Assembly: GCA_002803225.1 (NCBI GenBank)
Contig: NXFV01001059.1
Span: 1 to 51,798 of the forward strand
Source of the DNA: Gamarada debralockiae
Taxonomy: Eukaryota > Ascomycota > Leotiomycetes > Helotiales > Hyphodiscaceae
Reading direction: 5' to 3'
DNA: 51,798 nucleotides
Each line of letters begins with the position of its first letter. Within the stretch, counting starts at the first letter, position 1. A program made the translations under genes and the position numbers. Shown one piece after another: positions 1-12,380 of the stretch. The notes beneath the pieces were generated by a model. The model ran no database searches and was not told where the DNA came from. It worked only from the letters and a program-made list of their open reading frames with translations.

Positions 1-213
1 CCAGCCACGATATCCGGGACTACACTTTCGCTCGGATTAGGAGCGACGGAAGTGGTATATGGAGAAAGTTCAACTACTCACTTAGGAGGCATAACGCAGT
101 CATTCATTGCGCCGGCTCAATATACTGGTAAGGCTGGCAAAGGAGTTGAGATGAAGTTTTTGAGAGCTGTGTATATAACGGTTGTGATTTCTGCATTGAT
201 GGTTTGGGTTTGA
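1..213 (+). CDS. 3' end of a cell-surface or secreted protein (partial)
   Basis: Frame 1 is open from the first base of the window to a TGA at 211-213, giving the last 70 residues of a gene whose start lies outside. The segment is rich in Ser, Thr and Gly, with short stretches such as SLGLGATEVVYG. These resemble the low-complexity Ser/Gly tails common in fungal wall-associated proteins. It ends in a hydrophobic stretch (FLRAVYITVVISALMVWV) right before the stop. Such a tail fits a C-terminal membrane anchor or GPI-attachment signal. The function of the missing N-terminal part cannot be known from here. The coding assignment rests on composition and the hydrophobic tail only. Confidence 0.6.
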   Translation, partial: PATISGTTLSLGLGATEVVYGESSTTHLGGITQSFIAPAQYTGKAGKGVEMKFLRAVYITVVISALMVWV

Positions 214-2972
214 GGACATGAGAATGAGTTGATGACAATAGGCAATGAGTAATGTAATGCTTAATGGGAATACGGAGTTGGATGACTGCCCAAAATGGCG
301 CCTCTTTTCTTTCCTTGGCCTTCAGAAACTGGTTGGATACTGTTGTTATGAGGGCCCTGATACAATGGTACATATGACGCTGGTTAAAAATGGCTTGAAA
401 TCTTCAAGTCCTTATCACTACCTCTACGAGGCAAAGACCTTATATATATATATATCTAACCTCAGCTCCTCTGAACGCCTTATCGTACGAATACGTATAC
501 CATACGGCCATAAGCGACACAGATAGATTTCAGTACGGCCGCTGTATGTACGTCCGTAAGATATCACCGTACCTTCATAGACCTGCCAACAGATACCACT
601 TGACCTCCACAATGCATAATGTTCTGAAGGTTTAAATGCTGCCTCAAATAGATTGTTTTCGGTTGATGTCCTGAAATCCAGTCCTCCGACATGTAGTTTC
701 CATCGAATCTGGATATCTTCCTACGCTTATTGCCAGGACCTCGACTAAAGTGATGTGTCTGATTTAAAACCCTTTGAAGAAGTTCAGATGAGAAGTAAGA
801 AGGCGGCAAATGTTAGCACGTAGCATAGGAAAGTGTAAAGCACTAGGTCCAGCTTACACACTAAGGTAATCGCAGGACACAATAAGGTAGATTGCAAGCT
901 ATTAGCCAGTGAGTTCCTAGTAAGCAGTTATAAGGACTGATCACTAGAAGGTTGTGTCTTTAGTAGTCATTTAGGGGTTATATGTAGGATTCTAAATGCC
1001 TTGGCTATTTATTAAGCCTCTAGGTACCCAAAAACATGCTACGTTTATTAAATAGCTTAATATAGTTAATAATAGAGGCCTATTAGCTTAGATTGAGAGT
1101 TAGTGTATATGCAGTGTTAATATATTTCCGAATACAGCTAGAGTGGATTGTTTCTTTGCTCTTTTATACGCTCTTTTAAGCTCTCTATCTCCTTTTACTT
1201 TCAATTCTACAGGTTAATCGATATCTCTCTAACCTGGGGGGGTTGTGTCAAATGAGGTCTATGCTCTTGTTATTGATATAGTCACAGTTTGTTTGTATAT
1301 ATCTCAGGTTCTAGCAACCCACGATTCTTCCCTCCTGTTACAGCCTTGACTTATGACCCCTTGGCAGATCACTAGCCACCTCCCAGCTAACCCCTTGCCT
1401 CCCCCCTTTATTTTATAAAACACTAGCTATTATATAAACCCCTAGTCTTTCCCTAGCCTCTTATAGTCTATATATACCTAGACTTCTATACTCTCTTTTA
1501 TTCTCTTCTCTCCTTAGCTTTAGATTCTTGTATCTAGTCTACTAATTGAGCTGGTTTTACCCTTCGTATGGGTTTCCCCGCTCCCCTATTGACTAAGACA
1601 TGACAGCTCCTTAGATATTAATACATTCATGATTTTACATCACAATATCATCTGATTCGACAGTTTGAAGCTGCATCGAACCCGAATAGCAGGTCAAACG
1701 GAAAGCTGACCATCGCAGTTATAGCACATGCGCGTAGACTAGCGAGCTAAATTCGGTATTAATATCTGGACTCTTTCAATAGATTTCAGGTACAAGTTAT
1801 TTCGTTACTGGAACTTCTGACCTCTCTGTAAATATACAGATACCGTGCAAAGAACTTTTTCAGCCGCCACTCATGGTACCTGATTCCGCGGCGCGCCTAA
1901 CGTAGAATCTCTGCGTATGGAAGACCCGGATACGCGATTTTACTGTATCTCCTCTTTCAAAATTGTGCTGGACTTTGAAACTGCAAACTTGGAAGGTCTT
2001 CAAAACGGCGAGATTATGCGTAGTAATCACATCCAAACTTGGTCCGTTAGTTCTATTTCTACCTGGCGCAAGGGAGTGATTTTTGCCCTGTCCTTTTGTT
2101 GTGGGAAAATAGGGCCGATATTTAGGCTCCTAATTTGCTTAACACGAAATGTGAATCATTTTTCTACAGGGGTAGCCTGAGCAGCGGCTTACATGCCTGT
2201 ACCGGGAAAATATCCGAAGTCGAAAGCAACCACGGAGACACGAGCAAAGTAACGTTCCTGTCAGATTCGCCGACAATTTGCTAGGATGGTGCAATGGCCG
2301 TGCGAATCAGGTACTTCGGTCGTACCCCTTGCTAAGCATGACCCCAGATCTTTGTAAAAGCCTATCTGTTATAAGAATTTAATCTGAAAGCCTCAGCCGA
2401 CGCCGTTAAGCTTTACCTTATATAAGCATGTTATGACTTCACCAGTGGGTGACACCTCTCATGACGGCCGGAAATTCTTCAAACGATAACAAAACTCTCA
2501 ACTTTCGAAATAAACAATTAAGATGTTTATGTGATTTGTACTGCCGATAGTGCAGAATCACATAGTTAACTTAATTTTTCTTCAAAAAGTTGTTGTGGTG
2601 AAATACGGTCTTTCCAAAGTTTCTGAACCGTCACGAATTCTGACACACCCTGGTGCTTTGTCAGCCAAATGACGGCCCAGTCAGCTTACACCGTCGCATC
2701 ACCATACTGGTAGCATTCGGTCTAGCTTGAATCTAAGAACTTGGCTCTATCCTGATCACTTAACATTATACCCGAGCACTTCCCCGAGTCGACCCTCGAC
2801 TAACCTCTCAGCAGATGCAGACCCTTCGAAAACTACAGCTGACCATCAGTCTGGTAATATCCGGTCCTTAGGCTTCATGCGCTGTGCTTGTATAAGTATA
2901 TCTCATCCTCCTCTCGTACTTGCAACTTCACACGGCGTCCGAGAACTCTGTTTTGCTCCAGCATCTGTCATC
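214..2972. other. Gene-poor, AT-rich intergenic stretch
   Basis: I find no convincing gene here; the short ORFs have no coding character. A (TA)n run lies near 441-456. Bases 880-1600 are strongly enriched in TA, CTA and TAG words, as expected of DNA changed by RIP or of an old transposon. An LTR-like segment at 1246-1605 is listed separately. The last part, about 2200-2970, is the presumed promoter side of the GH55 gene; no clear motif was identified. Confidence 0.6.
1246..1605. repeat. Candidate degraded solo LTR
   Basis: The segment opens with TGTCA and closes with TGACA, the inverted pentamer and TG..CA pattern of retrotransposon LTRs. Inside it has long pyrimidine-rich tracts and a TATATAAA box at 1431-1438, about two thirds of the way along, as LTR promoters often do. 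No clear target-site duplication flanks it and no second copy is present in the window. The call is therefore tentative. Confidence 0.3.
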
Positions 2973-5880
2973 ATGATGTCGTTAGCACTTCTCAGCCTGC
3001 TAGTGTCGGCGGTGGTAGCTCTCCCGAGAGATGTTTCATCCTCCACGTCCATGTCCTTTTCCCCATTGCCGTCTTCCTTCACAAATCCAGTTAATGAGAC
3101 TCTGCTTTATACCGATGCCATTCAAAAGCCCAAACCGTACGTATCCTTATGTGGTGTCATCTCCTTACTATTCCAGGTGGTAGCTGATTTTTCCAGCTTG
3201 AGCGTCGTTGCAACCGGACTCAACTTGTCCAGCGTCCCTCTTCTCATCAACACGACACATCCAAGGCTTGAGTCCCTAGAGGCAGGTGCTTCCTGCGGCG
3301 GGCTTGTTGCCAGCAACCCAACAACATTTTGGCGTGAAGAAATAAACCACAATGGCATTGCTCCAATGGTTTCGGATACCACTTACCTTGTCTACCGAAC
3401 TGCTGTTCAGTGGGGAGCTGATAACACAGGAGTAAACGATGCCTCTGGAGACATAAACGCAGCGATTATCGGTGAGCCAATGCCATAACTTCTCAAAAGA
3501 CTGTCTCTGACATACACAGCCTGGAGCAGAACTGGGAACGGCGTATCAACCCGTCCAGCTTACATCTATGTACCTGCCGGAACTTACAAAATTTCCAATT
3601 CTATCAACATGCTCGTGAACACGTTCTTAGTCGGAGACCCTTTGAATATGCCTACATTTGTGGCAGATTCCTCGCTGGGGACCAATCCAATCATCTATGG
3701 GTACGACCCCAACCAAGGATCCGGATCAGCAACCAAGAATTTCTACATGTCCGTCCGAAATATCATACTTGATACTAGAAGCATTCCCACAAGCACGAAC
3801 GCTGTTGCTTTGAATTGGGCTGTTTCTCAAGGATGCTCGCTGTACAACGTTCAGTTCATTATGCCGGATTATTCAAATCATATCGGAGTAACGATGCGGA
3901 GTGATAGCGGTGGCGGAAGTGGAACAATTATCAGCGATTGTGTATGTACTCACTATGAATGTCCTGGAGATTCCTGCTAAGCTTTGCACAAGTCTTTCAC
4001 TGGAGGTGCTATCGGTATCCAGCTCAACAACCAGCAATATAACCTAAAAGGGCTTTCCTTCAACGGATGCAACACTGGGGTCTATGTGTCTTCGGTCTTT
4101 GTGGGTACTTTCCAAGACATAACCTTCGAAAATTGCCTCTACGGAGTCGACCTGTCAGCCAGTGGAAGTGTGGGTTCCATTTCTATCGTCGATTCTTCAG
4201 TCTCCTCCTGCTACGCGGGAGTGTATACTGCAGTTACGGGCAATGGCGAAGGTTCTCTTGTGCTTGATAACTTCAGCGTTGGCAGTGGAGTCATTGGAGT
4301 GAGATCCACAGGCGGAAGCACACTGGTACCCGGATCTGTACCTGCCGGATCAACCTGGGTAATGGGAAATGAAAACCCTCAGAATTATCAGTCTGGAACC
4401 ACATACCAAATCAACAGACCTGCCGCCCTGATCCAAAATGGCCAATACTTCACAATGAAACAACCTCAGTACGAAGAATATGACGTCAGTCAGTTCGTGA
4501 ATGTAAAAAGCGTGTCGGGATATACTGTTTATGGAGACAGTAAGTCGATCTCAGTTATTGCTCTCCAGTACGTACTGACTTTTAATAGATGAGCATGACG
4601 ATTCCGCAGCAATCAATGCAATTCTGGCCACTTATGCAGGATGCAAAATTGTTTTCTTCCCACAGGGAATATATAAGGTTTCAAGCACGATTTTTGTCCC
4701 AACCGGATCTCGCATAGTCGGCGAGGCGTTCAGCGTCATCAGCGGTATGATTTCCAACCTCGCGCTTTGAAAGCTTGCTCACATCTTTCAGGAGTCGGCT
4801 CAAATTTCTGGAATCCTGCCGCTCCGGTACCAGTTGTGCAGGTCGGAAATGCCGGAGACGTTGGTGTGGCCCAGTTCACAGACATGCTCTTCTCCGTGGC
4901 AGATGTTCTCCAAGGTGCAATCATCCTCCAAGTAAATATGGCAGGTTCCTCACCTGGAGATGTTGGATTCTGGAATACCGGTATTCGAGTTGGGGGCAGC
5001 GCAGATACACTGGTAAATACTGTCTGCGAGGGAACCGATACTGTGGATTGCAAAGCTGCCTTCGCCTTGATGCATGTCACGGCTACCGGGTCTCCATATA
5101 TAGAGAATATGTGGGGTTGGGTTGCTGATCACAGTCTGGAGAATGGAGGAGCGCAAAATATTGCAGTCGGACGAGGAGCATTAATCGAGAGCACCCAGGG
5201 AATATGGATGGTAGGAACGGCGTTCGAGCATTCTACCATGTATCAGTATAATCTGAACAAGGCGCAAAATGTGTACATCGGAATGCAGCAGACGGAGAAC
5301 CCCTACTGGCAAGGCTATGGAAGCACAGAAAATGCGCCATCACCATGGACGTAAGCTCTCCATTCTATCTTTCTTATCCCTCAAAAAGGCGGAAGACTGA
5401 TAAAAGACTCCTCCACACAGAGCCCTCACTGCTTACGGCGACCCAAGCTTCAGCAACTGCGCAACACAGGGTCTTGCTAGCGACCCGCAATGTTATCGTG
5501 CCTGGGCTCACCACATGTCGGGCAGCTCCAATGTGGTAATCCACGGCTCGGCAATGTGGGTGTTCTTTGACGGCATGAATGCAAACCAATGGTCAGACGC
5601 CGGTTGCAGCGCCTATGGAAATATTTGCCAGGTTAACATGGCGTTCGTTAGCGGAGCCAGTTCGACATTCTGGTACAATGCCCAGAGCAAGTACGTTATG
5701 CACCCGAAATTCCCTTCCCTTTGCTAACATTGATGGTACTGTAGATCGACTACCAACCTGATCTATGATACAACTGGATCTACTGGAGTTCATATTGCAG
5801 CTATGCTCAATAATCCTGGTGGCTGGGGAGCTGTGGTTGCGGCCTATCTGCGCGACTCGGGCATTGCCAGCGAGCAGTAG
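2973..5880 (+). CDS. Secreted exo-beta-1,3-glucanase, GH55 family
   Basis: Seven exons join cleanly: 2973-3471, 3520-3941, 3993-4539, 4589-4744, 4792-5350, 5421-5690 and 5745-5880, giving 862 residues. The start is the ATG pair followed by a signal peptide (LALLSLLVSAVVALP). Two pectate-lyase-like beta-helix halves follow, as in GH55 enzymes. Each begins with the family pattern of a short Asp-rich segment then AIN (GDINAAI; DDSAAINAIL), then a PAGTY or PQGIY turn and a GDP or GEAFSV segment. Conserved stretches include VGDPLNMPTF, PVPVVQVGNAGDVG and SCA-type Cys-rich loops near the C-terminus. The length fits the family. The enzyme should release glucose from beta-1,3-glucans of fungal walls or callose outside the cell. 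The first exon has an in-frame stretch around 3137-3176 that could be a very short intron. Confidence 0.9.
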
Positions 5881-7488
5881 TAATATCAGCTGGACAGGCT
5901 GTAAGATGAATATCACCAGAACTTTGTCTAAATACCTTGAGGTAGAATAATTCTGAGACAGCAATGTCCAAATGATGAAACGTACTCGTGTTGAGAAGAC
6001 CCATGATTGAAGTCTACGTGTACCAGGATCACAAGTGAAGACTTCAGCTTCCTCTTGCAAAGCCTTTCCAAGTCCTGTTCCAACACCGCTATCAAAAATT
6101 AGGTCCTCCTATCCCATACCTTCTCTCAATTTTCTTGGTCATTCTTCAGTATGCAAACAATCCTGTGCGTAAGAATGAATTCGTCCCCGGTCTGCTCGGT
6201 ATTTCATTTCGTCAACGCGGTCTCCTTGACCCTAAGAAGCGATCTTCATATCCGATGGGGAAGTCGTCTTCTGGTAATGCCGGATTCATTTGATATGAGA
6301 AATAGTGTCCTGGGCAGGGCGCAGGGACTCGGAGCCCGAGATTCAAGTTGTTGATGGCAGACTCGATTCTATATCAGCAGCCAAGTGAACTTCAGCGTCC
6401 TCAATCTCCGGATGCTACGTTTATCAGACAACAAGCATATGATTTCATCCTAATCTACCAACCGGTTCCTTCTGGGTCTTTCCCAAATCTAAACCTTGAG
6501 ATTATAGAGTCTCTCTAGCTTAGTAGAGTAAGGGTAAGTAATATTAAAGAGTACATGAGCAGGGGTAGTAGGATAATTAAGAATCTCCTTTATCTCCCAA
6601 CGCCGACGGCTTGTCAAGAGACTGCGGTTAGTATTGGTACATAAGTAGTTCTCAAACTGTTAGTCAAGTTGCTTAGGGAAGTAGTCTATACTAGAAGGCT
6701 CAACTAAAATAGGGGGCAAGTGAGGTAAGGAATTGTGACAGCGCTAGCGCGGCAGGCTGCGGTATGCATCGGCGTTGGGTTGTCATCCTTATAGAGTAGA
6801 ATAGCGAATAAGGCTCCAACCTTATTCTTGTGCCTTTTTGGCCAGTTGACCAAGTGATAAAAGCTATTCTCACTGCTTGTTATGTTTGCTTGGTTTGCAT
6901 CCGTCACAGGAATTGGCTCTATGGGGGCTTTGAGATAGATCAAGTACATCCATGATTAAGATAGCTGCTTAATTATTAAACTTTAGACAAGAACAAGCTA
7001 GATATATAGAAAACCGTCTATAAGAGGACGCCGAGGCAGCCATATAGCATGTGAATGATGAGTGTATTGATCCGACAGATTTCACCTTCTCTACCACCAT
7101 TCATGAACTTACTTATTAATCCAGTGTTTCCAGTAATATAGCAAATGTAGTAATATATTACCAATAATATCATAAAATAATGAAAGGCCTTACACTGCTA
7201 ATAAACATATGACAAAGTGCTAGCCTGTAAAGATCCAATATAATATAATATAGAGGGGGGTCACATTAGTAATATATAATATTACTTAAGGAGTTATAGG
7301 GGTTCGCTTACAGCGCCCGTAAGGCGATTTTCCATAATTTGACCCTAACTTAGATTACTTGTTAAACTATTAAAATATAATATATAAAAAGATACTATTA
7401 ATAGCGTTTTATACTTTTAACGTATACTTTCTACTAATTTAAGAATTTTTATATTTAATTTGGTAGTTATTAATATATAATTAGAAAA
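5881..7488. other. AT-rich gene desert
   Basis: No gene was found. From about 6480 the sequence becomes very rich in A, T and TA steps, especially 6950-7480, where it looks like RIP-mutated repeat DNA. A short GC-rich island at 7299-7330 interrupts this and may be the end of an old transposon. The first 600 bases are ordinary 3' flank of the GH55 gene. Confidence 0.6.
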
Positions 7489-8090
7489 TCACAACAAAGC
7501 CTTTTCTAAGAGAATGGGATACAAGGTGAAACCCGCGTCATTTACCAGCTTGGATACTGGAGGAGATTCTATCGTATTTGGCTAATAGTAAACTTGAACA
7601 TTTCCTCCATACAATGTGCAAACTGCACAGCATGGGGGTGATGCAGTGTACGGGAAAACGTCAGCGATGTAAGAAACAGACCACCATGTGGTGTAAGGTG
7701 TAATCTTCTCAGGATACAATGAGTTGGTACTTGTTGTGGCTGGATCATTGACATCGAAGTGACCGCAGCCATTGCTTGCATTGGTCGAATGATTCGTCCC
7801 ACAGGATAATGTAATAGTCGAGAAGCGAAGTTTTGGACAGTTCATACATCATTCTTTGCATGTAGTTGCAGACACAGTATATGTTGTTCCAGCTAAGGTA
7901 ACTGGAATAGAATGGTTCTCCAGGTCGTAAACAGTTCCAATTCATGCTCCCAGAAATGTATGGTGGCGGACCACTTGATGTCATAGATGATGCTGCTGTG
8001 ATTGTTGGCTCTGTACTTGTACTTGATGAAGAATTCGTGAGAAGTGCCGCCGCCGCATTTGCGAGGCTAATAAAAGAGAGTGACGATCAA
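7489..8090 (-). pseudogene. Decayed secreted-protein gene
   Basis: Read on the minus strand, coding pieces appear in different frames. The first is a signal-peptide end and Ser/Thr-rich linker (SLANAAAALLTNSSSST near 8075-8010). A Cys/Trp-containing middle with SGSMNWNC follows. A conserved C-terminal block then carries CGHFDVNDPATTS, TTWWSVSYIADVFPY and CTLYGGNVQVYY. In related fungal secreted proteins, as I recall, the last motif continues with Trp-Pro. Here the Trp codon position is TAG (7582-7584), and the family-like residues continue beyond it to a TGA at 7489. There is also a frame change near 7830-7860 and no clean start codon. The function of the family is unknown to me. An unusual intron structure could explain the frame change but not the TAG. 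Confidence 0.6.
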
Positions 8091-8815
8091 CATTCCTAGG
8101 AACTGGCGATGGCAAGCTCCAGAAACAGGAAATAACTGGGAGCAATCGAGAATCGACTTCCTGGCAGCGAAAGCACGAAACAGAAAACTGGAAGGAAAAG
8201 GTCTGAGGAAGTAGTAAATTAGTATAATTCAAATGCCTGCTGTTCGACGCCGTTTATCGTCGAAGCTTTCTCCATGGGGTAAAACCTTAATTGAGGAACA
8301 GCTAACCGCATTTGCAACACACAGACTGTCGAGCTGGGGCCCCTGGCGGGTGAGGCCCTTCCCTTGAATTAGTGATTCCGCAATAGGAAGACACGCTTAC
8401 TTCCAATACCTTGTTTCCTACCGGATATGAATTGAAATTTTTTTTGGGCGTCACATGGACTGTGCGGTACCTTAATTTATCCTTCCCCTGGCATCTCAGG
8501 AGCAAGCGCCGTGACACCGCGCTTCAGCCAATGAGAGTCCTCCCATCGTATTCAAAGATCAAAAACAATTGCAATATTTCGAATGGGGGCCAAAATAAAT
8601 TGTGTGACCCACGACCCTCTCCGTTTGACATTTCCACTTGGAGCTGGCGGTTTGGGTCTTAAAATCGCGAGACTGGAAGCTTGAGTTTTGATCCCTCTAA
8701 GGGGTGTCTGACTTGGTCAATTTTGAAGGCCCCGAAAGGCAAGATATATACATGAACAGACTCGCATGGCTGGCTTCCTCCCTGCAGCCAATCTTAATCT
8801 TACAATTCGCATCGC
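8091..8815. other. Gene-free stretch with no recognised feature
   Basis: No supported gene. The right end is the 3' flank of the minus-strand secreted-protein gene that ends at 8816. A short T-rich run lies near 8437-8447. The minus-strand ORF at 7981-8232 overlaps the upstream part of the adjacent pseudogene and lacks coding character. Confidence 0.5.
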
Positions 8816-10932
8816 CTACCATTCACAGCCATCGTCTTCCTGGGCAGAGCCAGTTGAGGAAGGCCGGGCGACGGTTGAGAGTGTTGTGGGATGGTGCTGA
8901 TGTCCATGATGCTTCGTATATACGTTGGTGGAAGGTACAGACGCGGAGCTTGAGAGAGGAGATGAGGCAGCTACACTTGACGTTGGAGTATTGAGATCCC
9001 CAGCCGCTGATGAAGTTTTGGAGGCCGGAGATGATGATGGTGTGGCAATATCTGAGGCAGAAGTAGCTGCAGACGAGACGATTTGAGCTACTGCTGAGCT
9101 GGCCACGATACCAGCTTCGCTCGAGGAGCTTGAAGTTATGGCAGCGGAAGAAACAACTGGAGAAGAGGTCGTGACTCCAGCCGCAGTCGCTGAGCTCGAA
9201 GCAACAACGGAGGACGATGTGGCGGTGACAGAGCTTGAGGTAGCAACGGAAGTGCTGCCTCCAATGCTAGCACACGCAAAGCTCATCTTCGTAACCAAAG
9301 TTCCAGAACTCAGCGGTGCGCTGAGATCCCACGTCATGTCGACATATGGCCAGCAGACCTTATCCGTACCCACGTTCGCAATATCACCACTGACGGAAAC
9401 AGTAGTCGAAGTAACCGCCGCTCCGGATTTTGTTCCAGAGCGGTCAACGAGCTGGAATGAGGTTCCAGCATATGTGCCAGTACATCCAAGTGGAACAGGT
9501 TGGCAGTCAGGGCTCGTAAGCGTTTCCCATGTGACGAGAGACAAGTTGGAGTTGATTGTTGCAACGTGCACGTTCTGGTGATCTTCCGTTGTCGAATAGG
9601 TGATCCACTACATAACAGGGGAGTCAGTAATTGCTTCGCTCGGAATGTTTCTGGAGTTTTTGCTCCCGAAACAGTCTCAAATAGGAATTTTTTGCTCCCA
9701 GTTAACTTACGTTGACCTGCGAATCTCCCTCTGCAGCTCCGACAGTGGAAGAGGCTTGAGCTCCCGTAAGAGTATCTTTGCTGGACATTGTGGCAATAGC
9801 GACATTGTGATTAAGCCAGCGGGGACTGCATTGAGTGTATGGGGATCCCATCCAGGTATCGAGGGTGAGGTCCAAAGCACCTCGTGATTGCCACGCAAAG
9901 ATGTAGTCCGAGGTCGAGGGAAAGAGGGCGAGGTTGCTGTAGGATCCGGACATTCCTCCCACTACATCAATTTAGCATGTGCTAATAAATTGAGAAGGGG
10001 AGATACCACTTACTTGGCTCTCCGCTTACTCCGTTGGTGGTGTTCTCGTTGGCGATTTTGACGCCGGACATGTACTGAGTGTCCGTGTTGAGCCAGATGG
10101 CGCCGTGATCTTCAGCGCATATGCTGGCAAATGGCGGAGCGTCGGCCGCTTCAAGACCAATGCCCGTATTGTGCGAGCACCCGAAAGTACTGCTTGATGA
10201 AATAATTTGAAGAGCTCCAGTGTCGTCAACGTACTGAATGGAGTCTCCGAAATGGCCGGAGGCATCTCCAGTGTAGGCTGAACAAATTGTAAGCACCAAA
10301 CAGACTAATACGGATTCGACTTCCTTACCAGTGACCACAAAATATGCGGCATACAAACCAGAGGCGGATGAGTAGACGAGGTCACCGTTGGCATCAGGAG
10401 TCGCGGTCAACTATACCCAGTCAGCCTTCTACCCCAACCCAAAGAAGGATTATCGTACCCCATTGGCAACATGAACTCCTGGTCCATTGAGAGGTGTTCT
10501 CCATGCTTCAGCACCATCCTTATACCTGATAAGAGAAACAATAGGATAGCTATCCGGTGGCAGGTCCGTGGTGCCAGTAGCATTTACCGTAGCCATCAAA
10601 GCAAATCCATCATTCTGGGCCACCAATCCAGCAGCCTCATATCCTGTGGTAGTGTATGGAGTTCCGACAGCTTCGAATGTACTGACATCGACCTGTTGAA
10701 CGACGACGTTCGCGTAAGTTGAGTCAAGGTATGCAAGATATGCCGACTTTCCATCAGGCGAGACGGAGAATGGAGTTCGACGATGATGTGGTAGACCAGT
10801 CCAGTATGCGGCCTTAATAGGATCGAAGCTGGAAGAAAGAGTCAAAGAGTTGGGGAAGCTAGAGATGCTAGCATCTCCGAGAACGGAAGTAATTGAACCT
10901 GCAATGAGGGCTGAAATGAGTGTGAAGTGCAT
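8816..10932 (-). CDS. Secreted protein with Ser/Thr-rich, His-containing tail
   Basis: Five exons on the minus strand (10932-10459, 10410-10329, 10277-10014, 9961-9711, 9607-8816) join to 620 residues with every junction in frame. I chose the ATG at 10932 because it is followed directly by a signal peptide (MHFTLISALIAGSITSVLG). An upstream in-frame ATG at 10959 would add nine residues and weaken it. The first 400 or so residues alternate short beta-strand-like segments with SPDGKSAYLAY and DANGDLVYSS motifs, which suggests a beta-propeller; this is inference. The last 180 residues are a long Ser/Thr/Ala linker, probably O-glycosylated, then a His cluster (KHHGHQHH) and a short end finishing in CEW. 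No hydrophobic GPI tail is present, so the product is probably secreted or wall-bound. I do not recognise a named family. Confidence 0.75.
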
Positions 10933-11593
10933 ATTGGTAAAGACCGACTGATAGAACAAACACGAAAAGAACGAAAGTTTGAATCGTTGAAGAACGATGG
11001 AAGTCTAGAATCAACGCTTATTTTGTATATTAAGAAATATGCCCATGGAAAATTTCATTTCCGCGAAGGATTTGCGAAGATGATTGTCATCAACTTGAGA
11101 CACGGGCTTGTGAAGAAAGTTTATTTCATAAGATTGGGCTAAGACTCGAGCCGCAATTTGAACGACCAGCGACAGGCCAAGTGCGTTTGTAACTTTGGTT
11201 GACTTTCTATGAGATTTTGTGAGTAAGATTTTGTGATTTCGTTGCAGATATAAAGTGGCTTGAAACGGATAGCGGGGAAACGAAATTTGAGGGGCGGCAA
11301 CATCCTTTACTTGGGGGGACGAATCTGAGCGAGTTCGAGGAATCTCGTGATGAAATTGAACATGAATAGTTGAGTATTTGTAAAGGTTAAGTTCAAGTAG
11401 GGTTCAATGAGGGTTCGAGTAGAATTGTTTGGGAAAATATAAGAGCAAGGAGAGATGTTTTGTTCTGGAATCGAGACATGCTTACCTAAACATGAGCTAG
11501 CCTCTGATTCGCTAGCGTCATTGAGATTCCGAACCTCAAGCAACTCCAAAGATTTGAAGCTCTCACCAGACTCACAACCCCACAATCGCAATC
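10933..11593. other. Divergent intergenic region
   Basis: This lies between the minus-strand secreted-protein gene and the plus-strand complex I gene, so it probably holds both promoters. The last 70 bases before the NDUFB7 start are CA-rich and typical of a fungal 5' leader. I see no gene and no clear regulatory motif. Confidence 0.5.
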
Positions 11594-12013
11594 ATGACGG
11601 TCACAGAAGCCGTGAAATCAGCCGTAGGCCTCGGAGATGCCTCATCAGCTCGTACGCCTTTCCATCCACTGAATTGACTCTACTAACCGACAATTACGAA
11701 CAGCCGCATCACGAGAAGCCATGAGCGAAGCCAAACTCCCCCTCGCATACCGCGACAGCTGCGCGAACCTGCTGATCCCGCTGAATCGATGTCGATATGA
11801 GACTTATTATCTGCCGTGGAAGTGTGAGGTGAGTCAATAATCTGGAGGGGGGCGGCCCAGAGGAAGATTATCATGGTTTGGATCGGGGCTGATCATTTGG
11901 ATCTGCAGGACGAGAGACATAGCTACGAGAAGTGCCAATACGTGGAGTTCAAGAAGCGGGTTGCAAAGATGGATGAGTTGAGGGCGGCGAAGAACGGGGA
12001 GAGGAGCAATTGA
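11594..12013 (+). CDS. ndufb7: NADH:ubiquinone oxidoreductase subunit NDUFB7 (B18)
   Basis: Three exons (11594-11651, 11704-11828, 11909-12013) give a 95-residue protein. It carries a twin CX9C motif: Cys39-Cys49 and Cys60-Cys70, separated by exactly nine residues each. The conserved B18 stretch includes LPLAYRDSC, LIPLNRCR, YYLPWKCE and HSYEKCQY. This subunit belongs to the membrane arm of mitochondrial complex I. Twin CX9C proteins are oxidised in the intermembrane space by the Mia40 pathway; that is family knowledge, not visible here. The size matches fungal homologues. It converges with the racemase-like gene that ends at 12381. Confidence 0.93.
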
Positions 12014-12380
12014 GGGGTCTTAGAGGTGGACGATTGTGTACATATGGCTGGAATAGAACTTGCATGGGAGACATACGTTGTGAGAGTTTTCCCTGGATCA
12101 CCTGAACCTCTCCCAAAGCAGCACATTGCGGCATTGCCCTTCAACACTGCATGGACGGTCGGAAATCTGGAAATCTGGATCACTCAGCGTCAGTGAGCCA
12201 TCGAGCAGGCAAGTGTTTCTCACTCGGATTCGTGTTCTTTATGTTCTCTATTCTGGGTATACTACAAACTCCAATGCTAATGATGATCCTATGCTATGCC
12301 TATCCTTCGTTCTGTTTCAAATATGAAAAGCTGCACCCAAACAGTCTTTTGAATCATTCATACACCCCCAGCAATCCAAC

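Noticed and set aside
9138..9581. 147-codon plus-strand ORF rich in Ala, Glu and Val
   Set aside because: It is the reverse reading of the Ser/Thr/Ala-repeat region of the secreted protein.
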